DNA of 64,000 nucleotides, from the NCBI GenBank assembly GCA_020086605.1, contig JACBWW010000015.1, positions 13,860,419-13,924,418 of the forward strand. The letters are read 5' to 3'. Shown piece after piece: positions 11,723-24,429 of the stretch (positions are counted from its first letter, which is position 1; the number at the start of each line of letters is the position of its first letter). This stretch comes from Lanius collurio. Lineage: Eukaryota; Chordata; Aves; Passeriformes; Laniidae. The notes under the pieces are model-generated. The model saw nothing but the letters and a program-made list of their open reading frames with translations. It searched no databases and was not told where the DNA came from. The translations under genes were made by a program, and so were the position numbers.

Positions 11723-14700
11723 ACTGTTTAATATTGCATCATGTGCATTTCAGAAAAGTATTTTTCTGAAATTACATATTATGCATATGTATTTGCTGAA
11801 CATGGAATAGGAACATTTCAGAATATTGAAAGTGATAAAGTAAGTTTCTATATTTTAATAGAGTGATTTAATTTTTTTTAATGTGATTTGGGAGCTGTTT
11901 ACTTGAAAATAAACATTTGGAATATGTTTGGATAGTTTTAGTTCCTTGGTCTTGGATAAAGCATAGAATACAGTGTAGAAGATAAGTTTAGTAGATATAC
12001 TTCACAAGCCTTTTTGTGGCTATATTAACATGGTGTATCATTGGAACTTTAATGCTGAGGTCTTATGTGTGCATTTTCTGTAATGAGAAATATGAAAATA
12101 CATTAACTTATCACATATACAAAAAAACCCCAAACAACTAAACCCCACCAAAATCTAAAGCAGTCTTCTCAACATTTTGCACTGTTCCAAAATGACGAGA
12201 ATTATCTCATTTGTCCTGTCCTACACCCCATTCAATCAGTCAGTTTAATGTTTTAGTTCTAGGAGCGTTTAGAAAGCTGTTCAGCATCTACTTTTCTTTT
12301 AGCATTAGGACTAAGGAGAAAATTTAGAGGTGCTGTAAATGTATGTTTTACTTGCTAAGGTATCATCAATCTATTTATCTTGTATTCTGAAACTAACAAT
12401 TCGCAGTATGATGGCTGCTGATAGTGGAAAATATGAGAGCTCCACCTTTAGTCCCATGCCTTGCAGCACTCAAAGCCTGCACGTAACTCCCAGCAATTAC
12501 CATATTGGGTTCCTTCTGTGCTAACGCACGGACACCGAGTACAAGATCTGCATGGAAAAAAGTCCAGTAGTAGAACCCAACCTAGTTTCTCATATCAACA
12601 GATGAGAGAGTCAATACTTGTGTTTTCTAGATTTATTCTTTTGTTAAACATAACAACAACCAAAAAAGTATTTTTCTGCAAAACAGTTTTGACACAAAGT
12701 ATTCGCAACTATGCAATTTTTAGTTTTATTTTTTAAAAATTCTACTTTTCATTTAGTAAGTAATGCATTGAATTATTTAGTACTTTATGTTCAGAACTAA
12801 GTTTGATGTGCCTTAGACCGTGAGCTACCATTTTCTTCCAGGTTATTGACGTGGCAATATATCAATGCCAACTTTTTTTGGGCGAGTGTATGATTGGGCC
12901 ATTCTGACATTGACCTGACTTTAATATTGACCTTCTCCTTGTTTGAACTCATTTCTTCCCCTCCTTAATTGTACATTAGACCTAACAAAACATTTTTAAA
13001 ATGTGTACTGTGATCCTTGAGAGTAAAAATACTTCCGTTATGAGAGCTGACAGTTCATAGCTTCTGCATCCTCTGCATTGGTTATACTGGGCTTCTAGCA
13101 AGAAGTGCACTATAAATGGTCACAGGACTTAGCACTTTGCTCTTATGCATTTTGTCAGTTTGCTCAAGTAGTTAAAACACTTGTCTGCAATACCACTAAT
13201 CTGAATACAGTTAAAAATAGTATTACTTAGCATTCTTTGTGTAGCACTTGAGAATAACTTAAGTGCATAGCTGTAAAAGTACTGTACTTACAAACTAAAC
13301 GTATGTATTCCTTACAGCTGTCAAGGAAAACACTGATGCGCTATCATCAAACGTAGACATAGCTGTGGTCCTCTTTAGCCTTTGAAATATCTTTCATAGG
13401 GACTGGAGTCGATTTTGCAGTATAAAGTGAAGAAGCAATGAAAACTTTTTAGCTGGTACACACTTCGAATACCAGACATCATTTAGCTCTCCAGTGCAAT
13501 GTAACTGCAGCTGATCACTGAACATACTTACAGGATAGTCACGTATGTCACGCATGTTCCAAAATCAAGGGCTGCATTTGGTTTGCTTTCAACTGACAAA
13601 AAATTGGTCTCTTTAATAACTATGTGTTTTTTCCTATATAATGCTCTTAAACCACAAACAGAAGTGTTTTTCCTTCTAAACTCTTATAATTCTCAACTAT
13701 TTGAAAAGCTGTGTTTAACAAATAGATTTCTTCCCTTGTTAGTTTTACAAGGTATATTTCCCTGAAATTTCTCTTGAATTTTCTTGAAATATCCTGTGGA
13801 AGTTTACTATATAACTATTTTATCACATTGAATATATCTTTTTAAGAAGTGCTAATAAGCAGGAGAATTTGTGAGAGTGACTTGTTCACTTGCAGTGTTC
13901 CTTCATTTCAAGTGGTTTAAAGTAGCACTGAATTGTTATAAAGCAGGGGTTTCAGTGTGCACCCTGTGGTGTTCTAAGCTGGAAAAATCAAGGTAATAAA
14001 TATATCCATTTTCAGTGCCTGTAATCTCAGAAACACCAAGGATTCTGCTATACTCTTCCATTTTTTGAGAATAGTTTTCCTGTATGTGTGTGTGTTTCAC
14101 CCTTGAAATACATTTGGCAATTCATCAGCTTGGTTCATCAATGAAATTCTTCCATCTGTAGGATGTGTTTGTATGTTAAGTGAACACAAGATAAAGCATC
14201 TGAAGCATTACTTTTTACCAACCTGTGTTTGTCATATATAAGAGCATCCATTGGTCTTACACATTTGTTACCAAAGCAGAGCACTTGGAATGAGACTCCA
14301 GTTCCTTTTCCTTCCTCTGGCTGACAGGTACACTAATAGTGTATTTAAAATACTGATGTGACTTATGCATGAACAGCTTCACTTACTTGGACTTGTTTCT
14401 TTATCCCTTAATTTCTGTGTTAAAACAACCAAAGCACTCTTTTCATTGTCAGTCAAATCTATGTAAATGTTTGCACCAGCAGTTCAGCCAAGTAGTCTGT
14501 CCATTCAGTTTTTCAGGGAAATGTAGTCCTGAATTTTTCTGCAATAAATCATATTTCTTGCTTGAGTACAGCATTTTATTTCATGGATGACAGTAAGAAG
14601 TTATTTAATGGACAAAAAACTATTTCGCTTTCTCTGAAATGATATATCCTCCTGTTTTACACTTACCTATTTTGCAGCTGACTTTGGATCAGGTTCTGAA

Positions 14701-17700
14701 TAATGTAAAAGAGCACTAATCTATTTGGCCTCTAAATGAAAAATAAGTAATTTACCTTGGAATTTTTTACCATTTGGTAAGAAGACTATTAAGAAAAAGT
14801 ATGTGGAAAATGTGCATATGTATGTGCATAAATATGTAATGTGTACCATTTTCTAATGTAAAAAGGTAGTCTTCAGAGTCTGTCACTGGACAAATCAGAG
14901 CACTCCCAAATGCTTGCATCTCCTACAGGAGAATTTTTGTTTGTGGGCTTCGTGGCAGGGAACTTGCATTGTGGCTGCTAGTTTTAAGATATCTCTTTGA
15001 GTGGCTGTCAGAAATAGCTTCCTTTCAAAGCTGGTTTAGCCTTTACTTCAATTTCCCTTGATTTTGTTATAAAATTTGTCAGAGAAGTACAGCTCACGGA
15101 CTGATCAGTTGATACTTTACAGGAAAGAAAGTTTGTTCTTGCCCTGTGTTTATTTCTCTTAAAGGGGTGTGTCCATTGCTCTGGATTTCCAAATATTCAC
15201 AATAAAGCCTATATTCTAGATATTTTACTTTTCATTGTTGAATTCATAATTTATAGTGGGTTTTTTTCTCTTGTTTTTATTATTTTCGGTGTTGCAATTT
15301 TGGAAAATCTTTAGAAGGGAACAGAAGTACTTCAGAAGTTTGGCAGAAGGAAGTTAACTGCAAAGGCAGATGGTTTTGAGTGGAAGGAAAGGAATATGGA
15401 ATAGTTACAGAAATGAGCAAGGCTAAGTCTTCTGTAACATTCTGCCTAGAGGGTCATGCCTTCGAAGATAGTCTTGGATAATGAACTTCATCTTCTTTTT
15501 TTCTTTTCTTTTTTACATACATGCAATATCTCCACTCTGATTTTGCTCTTCCCATGCCTTTCGTCTACTTGCCCAAAAGAAATAAATTATTTTCCTGTGT
15601 GAAGTGGTAGCCTTGAAGAAAAAGCAAGATGTTACTTATTTTCTCAATATGGAACAGAGGAAGTCTAAAAATTATCTTCTACACTCTTTTTTCCTTTCTT
15701 TCTGCAATTGTCTCTTTCATTCTGCTTACAAACAAACTTATTCTGTACTGTACTTAAGAGGAAATAATATAGGTTTCACAGAAGTGGAAAGAAGTGTACA
15801 CATCCTCAATTTTCAGGTCAGTTCAAGGGGGAGTGGTTCAGCCTGGTTCATCTGAAGTGTCCTGTGGTCTCCCAGGCAATGCTCACAAGAATTCTGCCAA
15901 GCCTTACTGAAATCCATCTTTTAACCCATGGATACAGTGAGATGTAGCCAGTGTCTATGGCTTTGTAGGGTGAGATGTGAGCAGAAATAGGCTTCTCTCT
16001 ACCCCTCCCCTTCTCTGGGGTGTTAGAGAATCTCTGGACTTAAGATAGCCATTTGTAGGAGGAAGCACTCAGTTTGCTGTTCAAGCAGCTGTTCCCTGTA
16101 TCCCGTGGAAAAAATAAAATTGGTAGCTAAACTGTGCATATCTAGTCCAGCCTGCTGTACTGGATCAAAAATAGTTGGACAATTTGCTTGACTTTATGTT
16201 GTTGTTTGGTTGGGGGGGGTGTGTGTGGTTGAGTTTGTTTTCAAACCTGCAACTCCCAAAGACTGCTTTTTCAGAATATTTGGGGATCCTGTCACCATAT
16301 TGACTCTTTGAGAAACACTGTTGTTTAAATTGTTCTACCTATTTCTGGCCAAGATGAAAGCAGCAATCAGAAACTCATTTATGTTTAACACTAGCTAAAG
16401 TATTTGTCTTTGTGGTTTTGATGCATTTAAAACTTCCATTTCCTCTTGCAATGAGCACTGCTGTCTGTTAAAGACTGCAGGAGTGCAGATGTTAAAAGCA
16501 TGTAACGATGATTCTGCAGGCAGTCACTTCCCTTCAGGAGGTATCAGAGTAAAGGTTTCCTTTGTGCCCAGTTGTTTGGATGTCTTTAGAAGCCTTTATT
16601 GTCATGCACTTTGAGCTATTCAAGCATGCTGGACTGACTTTGTGAAAGGTCTTTACCTGCATAAAGTCCATCTGTTTTGTTGTCTCAAACTGTGGAGGTT
16701 ATAGCATCCAGCAGAAGAGGGAATGGGAGACAGCAATGATGCTATAAACTGACCCAGCTGCCTCTTTGCTGATTGATCATGCCAGAGGGGAACTCATGAA
16801 ATGTGTAATTAAATACTTAATGTGTTGCTTTGAAACCTAATTGCTTTAACTATGAATCTCCCTTTTCTCCTTTTGCAGTCCTTTCTATCACTAGGTAAAC
16901 ACTTTTTGTCCTTCTGCAAGAAATAAAGGCACTTTTAATTTGCCAAACAGATCTTTTTCAGGTATGAGGGAAGAATCCTTTGTGAGGAAAATACATCTCT
17001 GCTGTGCTATGACTATCCTTAGTTCAGAAACAGAAAGAGGTCAAAGTAATTTTAATTGGCAATTTTTGTTCTGATGTTCCCCAGATTTTGTGTGGAATTC
17101 AAACTGAACTAGAATGATGCTCAGACAAGTCATAAGCAGGGTTGTAGCCTTGGCATCTTGTTCTTGGGTCTCTGCCACTTACCACACCTGATTGGCTGTT
17201 GTTCCTTATGTGATGAACCCTTTCTGTCAGCAAATGATGATTTTGCAAGTTTGAATGGCTCCACTCCTCAGAGCAACAATCCCATCTCATTCCTGGACTC
17301 ACTGCTCGGCCTGTGTTTTTCTTTCAAACTCTGTCTGAGACTCTGGTCTACTCTATCTCACTCTCCCTTCACGTAGTTTTGGACTTGTAATTCTGCTTTC
17401 TCCCTACAGCTTCTCAGTGATATTCATCTTCTGTGGGCCTCTTTTCTGGAAAACTTATTTACCATATTTCATGGTAATATTGTTTGAAAATATGGTTTTG
17501 CATAGGAGCAGCAGCAGCATCTTTCTAAATGCTGCTCAGGTATTTTATAATGTTTCTCATTTTTCTGAAAAGGCAAGAAAAAAGCACTGGGATTGACATG
17601 ACTTTTCCCTTTCTGTTTTTAGTCAAGGAAGCCTGTACTTTTAATTTGTTCTGGTCTTTAAAATGTGTTTTGAGTAACCAGTTTGACTGCAAGGTTTCTT

Positions 17701-18820
17701 GGTAAGAGGTTTGAGATGGTTGCAGATCATTTGTGAAGTTGTGTAGTTTGATCACATTTCAGGAAAACATCTCTAGTTACTTGCTCCTCACATGGACATA
17801 ATTTTAATACTAAAATAAACAGTCTATGGAGTAGGATAATGATTTTTCTTTAAAAATCACATGCTAGTTAGAAACTGTAGTGCATTTCTGATACACTGCA
17901 AATATAAATGTTTGTGAAAGGGGAGTGCTGGATATATGTCATGAAAACATTGATGCTGTGCAAGAAGACAATACCGTAAAACTGTTTTTAATAATTCGTC
18001 TGCTACTGTAGCACTTGGAAGTAGTAGGCAAGTAATATTTGTTTGTGGTGTTTTTAATTTGTTTTCTAGATCATATTCTAGTATATTGAAGGACAACCAA
18101 AATTCTGCTGACCCTAAACTAATGGATAAAGCAAGGAGAGGAGAAGAGGAATAAGTTAAAATACATAAATGATGCTAGAAGTCTAAATACATTCTTCGGT
18201 ATATGTTCTTCCCTTGTGAATTATCTATGCTTAGCAGTACTTCCTTAACCCAACTTAGTTTATATGTTGTATCAAAGGCACTTATAAGACTGGTAAATGC
18301 TAATGTATTCAACTTTATGAGCTAGGGAAACTTTTTTTTTTCAGGAAATAGTATAATAATGTAGCAAAGATAGTAAAATTTTGTGTTGTATTTGGTGAAA
18401 TATGCTTCTTTCTCTCCTGTCTGTTTCAGATGGCTCGTTATTTCAGATAGTTTATTAAGTTTGTATGTGATGTATGGCTTTGCATATGCGAGATAGTAAA
18501 TAGAATTTTATTTGCAAATTGTGAAAAAGAGGCAACTAGAAGATGCAGATAGGTAAAAAAATTATTTTAGGAATCTGTAATATGTAAGCACAAGGAAATT
18601 TGAGACTGGATATTTTAATATTCATAACTTCCTGTGGAATTTCTAAAATTGCATTTTTAAGTTTATAATGTAGCTAGCATACAATGAAGGCAAGCAGTTG
18701 CAGCATACTGATCTTAGATAGTATCATGTAGATCTTTCCTCATGATTTAGATGGCCTCATTTATGTATGGGGGCATGGGTTTAAAAAGCACAGTTTTTTT
18801 TGCAAACATTATTACTAGTA

Positions 18821-18824
18821 TTGT

Positions 18825-18863
<39 letters not shown>
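18821..18863. repeat. (TG)n/(TA)15 microsatellite
   Basis: A short TG-rich lead is followed by an uninterrupted (TA)15 at 18834-18863. It is likely length-polymorphic and can extrude a cruciform. Confidence 0.95.
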
Positions 18864-18865
<2 letters not shown>

Positions 18866-21800
18866 GAGAAGTTTGATATGCTGTATGCAAAATTGTCCCT
18901 GCACGGAGAGTGTAGTTCTTGTAGAGATGAAACACAGAAGACAAAGTGAGAGTAGAAACATGATGTGTTGTTAGCTGCTGCAAACAGAAAACTGTTCCTT
19001 GGCTTATTGGCTGGGAACCTGTAGGTGACACCATGCTCGTCTCTTTCTAAGGATATGTTCCCAACAGCATTTTACTTTTTGAAAATTGAAAAGGAATAGC
19101 AGAGAAAGTGCTACAAAGGTACTTTGGGTATATTTTTAGTGCCATATTTTTTCCTGCTTGTCCTGTGTTTAGGTACTCACTACTATATATAAACAGTTAA
19201 GATTTTGTTGCTCTAAGACAATCTACATGGTGCAGTGTTCTGTAAGTACAAAAGGCTGTGTCTTCCAAAGCATGCTGCTATTAATAAACCCTAACACAAG
19301 ATTACTTCTCATGATAACAGCAGCAGCTGGCAAGAATGCTTGCAATTTTAACATATTTACAGCACTGCTACATTCCATCTTGCATTTCTCCTATGGTACG
19401 TTGTTAGTGAAATTTCAGACTGAATTCTTACCATTAATTTCTTCATGGCCTCACAGTCGACCCTTCTTTTACTTCCCTTCTCCAAATGCTGTCTGCATAC
19501 CGAGCTGTTGAACAGGTCCTCTACTGTATAATGCCAGCTCTGTCCACACAGTTTTTATAGAGCATCTCTCTTTTCTTTCCTGTCTTTTTACACCCACAAT
19601 GTTCCTGTCCTTTGTCTCTCTGCTTATCCTGCAAACAGTTCTGGGAAGTCTTTTCTGCCCACACACCACCTTTAAGGAAATAAAGATTTGTCTGTAACTG
19701 GCTGTTTTTCCTAAGAGAACCAGATAAGCTATCATGCAAAACAAAAATGACAACTTCTACAACATCTATCACTTGATTTTCAAAATACATGTATTTAGCT
19801 TTAAGTATAATAAATTTAGTATTAAAATACTACATGTCAATCAATTTCCACTTCCTACCCTTGCTTTGTTATCTCCAGGCAGATGATAAACTCTCATAGT
19901 GGGTACTAATTCTGTTCTCTTGAGTAGCATTCAGAACAGATGCTTGTGCAACTTTCTCGTTTGGGAGGAATGTTTTTGTTTTAAACAATAATAAGCTTCT
20001 GTTCATTTAAAGTATTAGACATGTATGCTTGCCACTTATTTGCAGTTTCCATTCACAGTGATGAAAGAAATAGTAAGGTTATCTAACAGACAAAAAACTC
20101 TAATAATACAAATTGTAGAAATGAGACTGCATCATCCCTTTAACCTACGGCAGGATCTATGGTGTCTGTGCTATTTCTGATTGGGATTTATTTAATGGTA
20201 GAAAATTGCTTCTCATAGAAATGGTTAGTTTTCTCATCATGTTTGAAATGTCATTATGTGTTGAGGTCACTTTGCACTATGAAAATTTGACACTAATTGC
20301 AATTAATATCCAGATTCATTAAGGACACATACATAGCAGTGCTTCTTCACTTTGGAAAGAAAATGGGTTAGGAATAGCAGAAGCTAATTTGGTCGGTGCC
20401 TAATTAGTATGAATATTACATGGATTAAAATTGCAAAAGTAGATTCATTTTGGGGGTTTGGTTCTTGATGCTTTTTTAAGACACACCATGTCCCTCCCCC
20501 ATGGGTTAGAGAATGTTTGTTACAATTTTGTTGGAATTATTCAATTTAATTCTCAGATTAATTTGCTGTATATAAATTTCCTTTAGCTTCTTGTCCACTC
20601 ATCTTTTCTTGTTGCATAAAGACTTGGTCATCACAGGGGGAAAAAAACTCCAGTGAATTGTAGCCATTCCCTCCCAGAAGAAGAAGAGGAGGCAGCTTGA
20701 ACTGCTTGGTTCCAAGCTGTGTGAGTGAGTGTGGGTGTCCGTGAGATCTGTTGGCGTGGCTCAAGTAGCTTTCCACATGGCCGGCGTCTTGTGCTGCCCG
20801 ACGGAGAGGAATTTCTTTGGAGCATCTGGTTAACAGGGATCACTTTCTGGCACCACCTCCATTAATTACATCTGTTCAACCTGTCTTCCTTGGTTTGTCT
20901 TGTGCATTCCCATGAAGGGTTGTATCCAGATGCAGCTGTCTTGCAGGCACAGCACTAAGCCCTTCGCCAGTCTTGAGATTTCTGGGAAGGCATCCAAACT
21001 TCTGAGTGGGTGAAGAGGAAATAGTTTCCTGTTCTGAAGTACTGGCCCATTTTAATTTGAGCATACAAGTGAATATTTTAAATGTCCAGAAATACTGCAT
21101 ATTTGTCCATTTATGGGCATGTGTAGCAGGTCCAGCTTTACTATTCTTGATTTAGGAAGAGCTCATATCAGACGTGACCTGTTCTTTCTGGTGTGTGGAG
21201 AAAGTAGATGCTACAAGACATCTAAGACATCCTCAGGGAATTAATTAATTCCTGAAAACTTAGCAATGAGGAGAGGTGGGTGTGCAAACCATCCTGCCCC
21301 CTACCCCAGTTTTTCTCTTTCTCTCTTCCTGATACAGAGGGAAACCTGCAGTAAAAATTCTCACTAGTCATTGGGAGTGTAAAAATATTAAAACTCATAA
21401 TTTACACCTCTGAAGAGTCTTACTGACTTCTGGGATCTAATTTATAGAAACAAGTAACATTGGCAGCCCCTTGCAGTGGACACACAGACCATATGAATTC
21501 ATAATTGCTGAAAATTTTCAGCGTATTCTTTGGGCTTCAGTAGATGATTTATGCCCCCCTGAGGTTATACATATCTACCTAGTCATAATAGATGCTGCAA
21601 GTCTAATAAAACTAATCTTTCAAGAGATATCTGTGTTTCTTTGCTCTCAGCATATTCTGTCTTTTGTGTATGTATGTTGATAGAAAAATTGAAACAAGTT
21701 ATTTAATAATTGGCCCTAAGGCCTTGTGTTTTCTCAGTGATTTTAAGATTTGTAATTCAAATTTGCACTACTTAAGCATGAACAATGTTAGTGAGCAAAA

Positions 21801-22385
21801 ATCTTTAAATTGAACTGTCTTCTCTTTGAAGTAACTAATCTTCATGATATAAAGACAAAAATATCTGGGTTTTTTTTTGTTTTTTTTAACATAGTGTAAC
21901 AACTGTGTGCATAATCTACAGTATTTGTATATTAATGCATTTGGAAGAAGGTAAATAGGATCCTTTTTACAAAGGTACTTACATTGACACAAATTATACC
22001 TCAGTGGGGTGAAACATATGATAAATATTGAAAAATAAAGGAGTATATTATTTAGTAGTTTTGAATGTCATTTAAACTATTTTCCACTTCAATTTTGAGA
22101 TTGCCTGTATATTAGAGTTTTTATTCTTTTTTGCTTATCCTTCAGAACCATGAAATCAGGACACTGGCTTGTGCATTTTCATGCAAGAATTTCCTTGCTG
22201 TGAGGTAACATGGGACACATGCTTTTTTTTCTTTTATGTCCATCTTTTGATTTCTCTCTTTACTAGGAGTTACAAATTTTGCGCAGAATTTTGAGAAATA
22301 GTTCATGTTTTGATGGTGTGTGAATGTATGGCGGGTGAACTTGGAATCTTGAGACTACACTGTTGAAAAGTTGGAAGAATTGCCT

Positions 22386-22402
22386 TTTTTTTTTTTTTTC
22401 TT
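22386..22402. repeat. poly-T tract
   Basis: Long T run in the gamma-exon 2 intron, followed by CTTTTTTAAAAA. Confidence 0.85.
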
Positions 22403-24413
22403 TTTTAAAAATTTTCTTTAAGCTTACTAGGAGAGCATTCCAGTAGAGAGGACATAAAACATGTTGTCTTTGAAGAATCAGTGTGCCAGATATTGGATAT
22501 GACATTCCAAAGTATGTAATGACATGGATCACAAAGATGTTGCCCTATTGAAAATCTAATATATGCAACCATCTTTGTATTTCTGAAAGAATGTCAGTTG
22601 CTACTAAGAAATATGCTAAAAACCTTTCTGAACTTTTGAATTCCTTTGACAGTGCTTGTGAACTTCGTGGTCTATTTTTAAAATACAAAATACAATATAT
22701 AATTTTCATGCTGTAGCACACAATGTTGTAGCTGATAGGCAATTGTTTCCTTTCTGCTTCCATTCAGAACTGGGGAGTCGTAGCATCTCGTTATCTAATA
22801 CTGCTTAATAACAGTCCTCAGAATACACACACAGAAACAGATGCTCTTCTTTCAGGGAGAGTTTTAAGATTTCCTTCTAGCTTCTTGCCAATAAGTAACA
22901 TCAGTGCTGCTTCATAAAACTAGGTCCTAGATTGTGTGTGTCTGTCACAGACATATCAAAAACCATCTCAAACATAAAAGTTTTATCTGGCCTCTTTTAC
23001 ATGTCCCTTCATTAATGGTTTTCACAAATAGGCGAATTGGTAAATTTGCTACTTTTATCCAGCAGAAAAAAAACTAGGATTTTTTTTTAATTATTTTTTC
23101 TTTCCATGTATATTATCTTATATTCTGACTTTAAAGTAATCAGGTATTTTTTCTGTATAAACAAGACCCCATTTTTAATAGGAAAAATATTAAATGGGAA
23201 AACCCTTGTCTGATAATCTATGATAAATAAGTAAGCTTGATTTTCCTTCTTCAGTCCTTTGCCCCTCATGTCTTGAAAATAATGAAATAAAAAATTTTCC
23301 CAGCTTATCTTCTCTAAGCATTTTCTGTTCTGTACACACGAGGGGAGATGAGAACCAAGATACAGTTGTAAGCAGTAGCTTTATAAACAAATCTGAAAAC
23401 TAAGGTAATCTTGCCTTATGTCCTTCCTTCCTCTGTTTCTTTCACCTTTTGCATGGCTGCTGTCATAGTCTCCAAACTTGGAAACAGCTGCTGCTAAGAA
23501 ACCCTGTCTTTCCTTGTTTGACTTGGAAAACAGGAGTGGTTTTTTTTCTGTTAAACTGAAATGGAAAAAAATACTTGTGTTGAATGCTGACCACATGTCT
23601 GATTGCAGCAAGTTAGAAGTTGGAGGTCTCTGAGATAATACAGAATGTTTCAAGAGCTGGACATATGGGATGTTTAGACTAGTCCCTGGTCCAGAATACA
23701 TCTAGCATGAAGACAAAAGCAGATGAGAAATCACCACTACATTTAAGGTGTAAAATGTGGTTTCTTCATTTGTGAATGAGAATGTTCGTGCTCCAATTTA
23801 CAGCCATGTTTATTTTCATAAACATACAAATATCTCTGAATCTGATTCTCACCTGGAAGTAAAATTGAAAGTGATCAGGAGCATTTGATAGATTACTGTA
23901 AATAAAAATAGGGGAGATTCATCTTCTACAGATGCAACCTGAGCTGCACTTCCATGGTCTTAATGCAGTGATTTAGTTTCTTTACAGTGGTTGCTTGAAG
24001 GAAATGGCATTTTCTGCTTCTCTGGTAGGTGGTTCAAATTTCAGAGGCTGTTCAGCAATATTACAGTTATCACATGGTGGAGGAAGCCATGCAGTGCCAC
24101 TCTGGTCCCAGGCTTGTGTCACAGATGCAGCATTGCTTTGTTGGCTTCAAATGACATGAGATACACAGAAAGTGGGACTGACAAAAGGTGGAACAGAAAA
24201 ATGAGGTGCTATAGTACCAAGCAGCCAGAGCTGTACTGCTGAAAATGTGGCTGTTTTTGTTATATGCATGTCAGCAAAATGGAATATCTTCATAGGTGTA
24301 GAAGGTATTGAAGTATTTTTTTAGTACTCCCAGGGTGATAGTCCCAGTTGACAAGAACTTTACATCATTCTTAAAAGTGACACTGTACATTATACAGAGA
24401 AGTCTCTCTCAAA

Positions 24414-24429
24414 CAAGAATATATTCTTG
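24414..24429. repeat. perfect 16-bp palindrome
   Basis: CAAGAATATATTCTTG equals its own reverse complement. AGAATATA recurs about 5 bp downstream, giving overlapping inverted and direct copies. Intronic; no known role. Confidence 0.9.
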
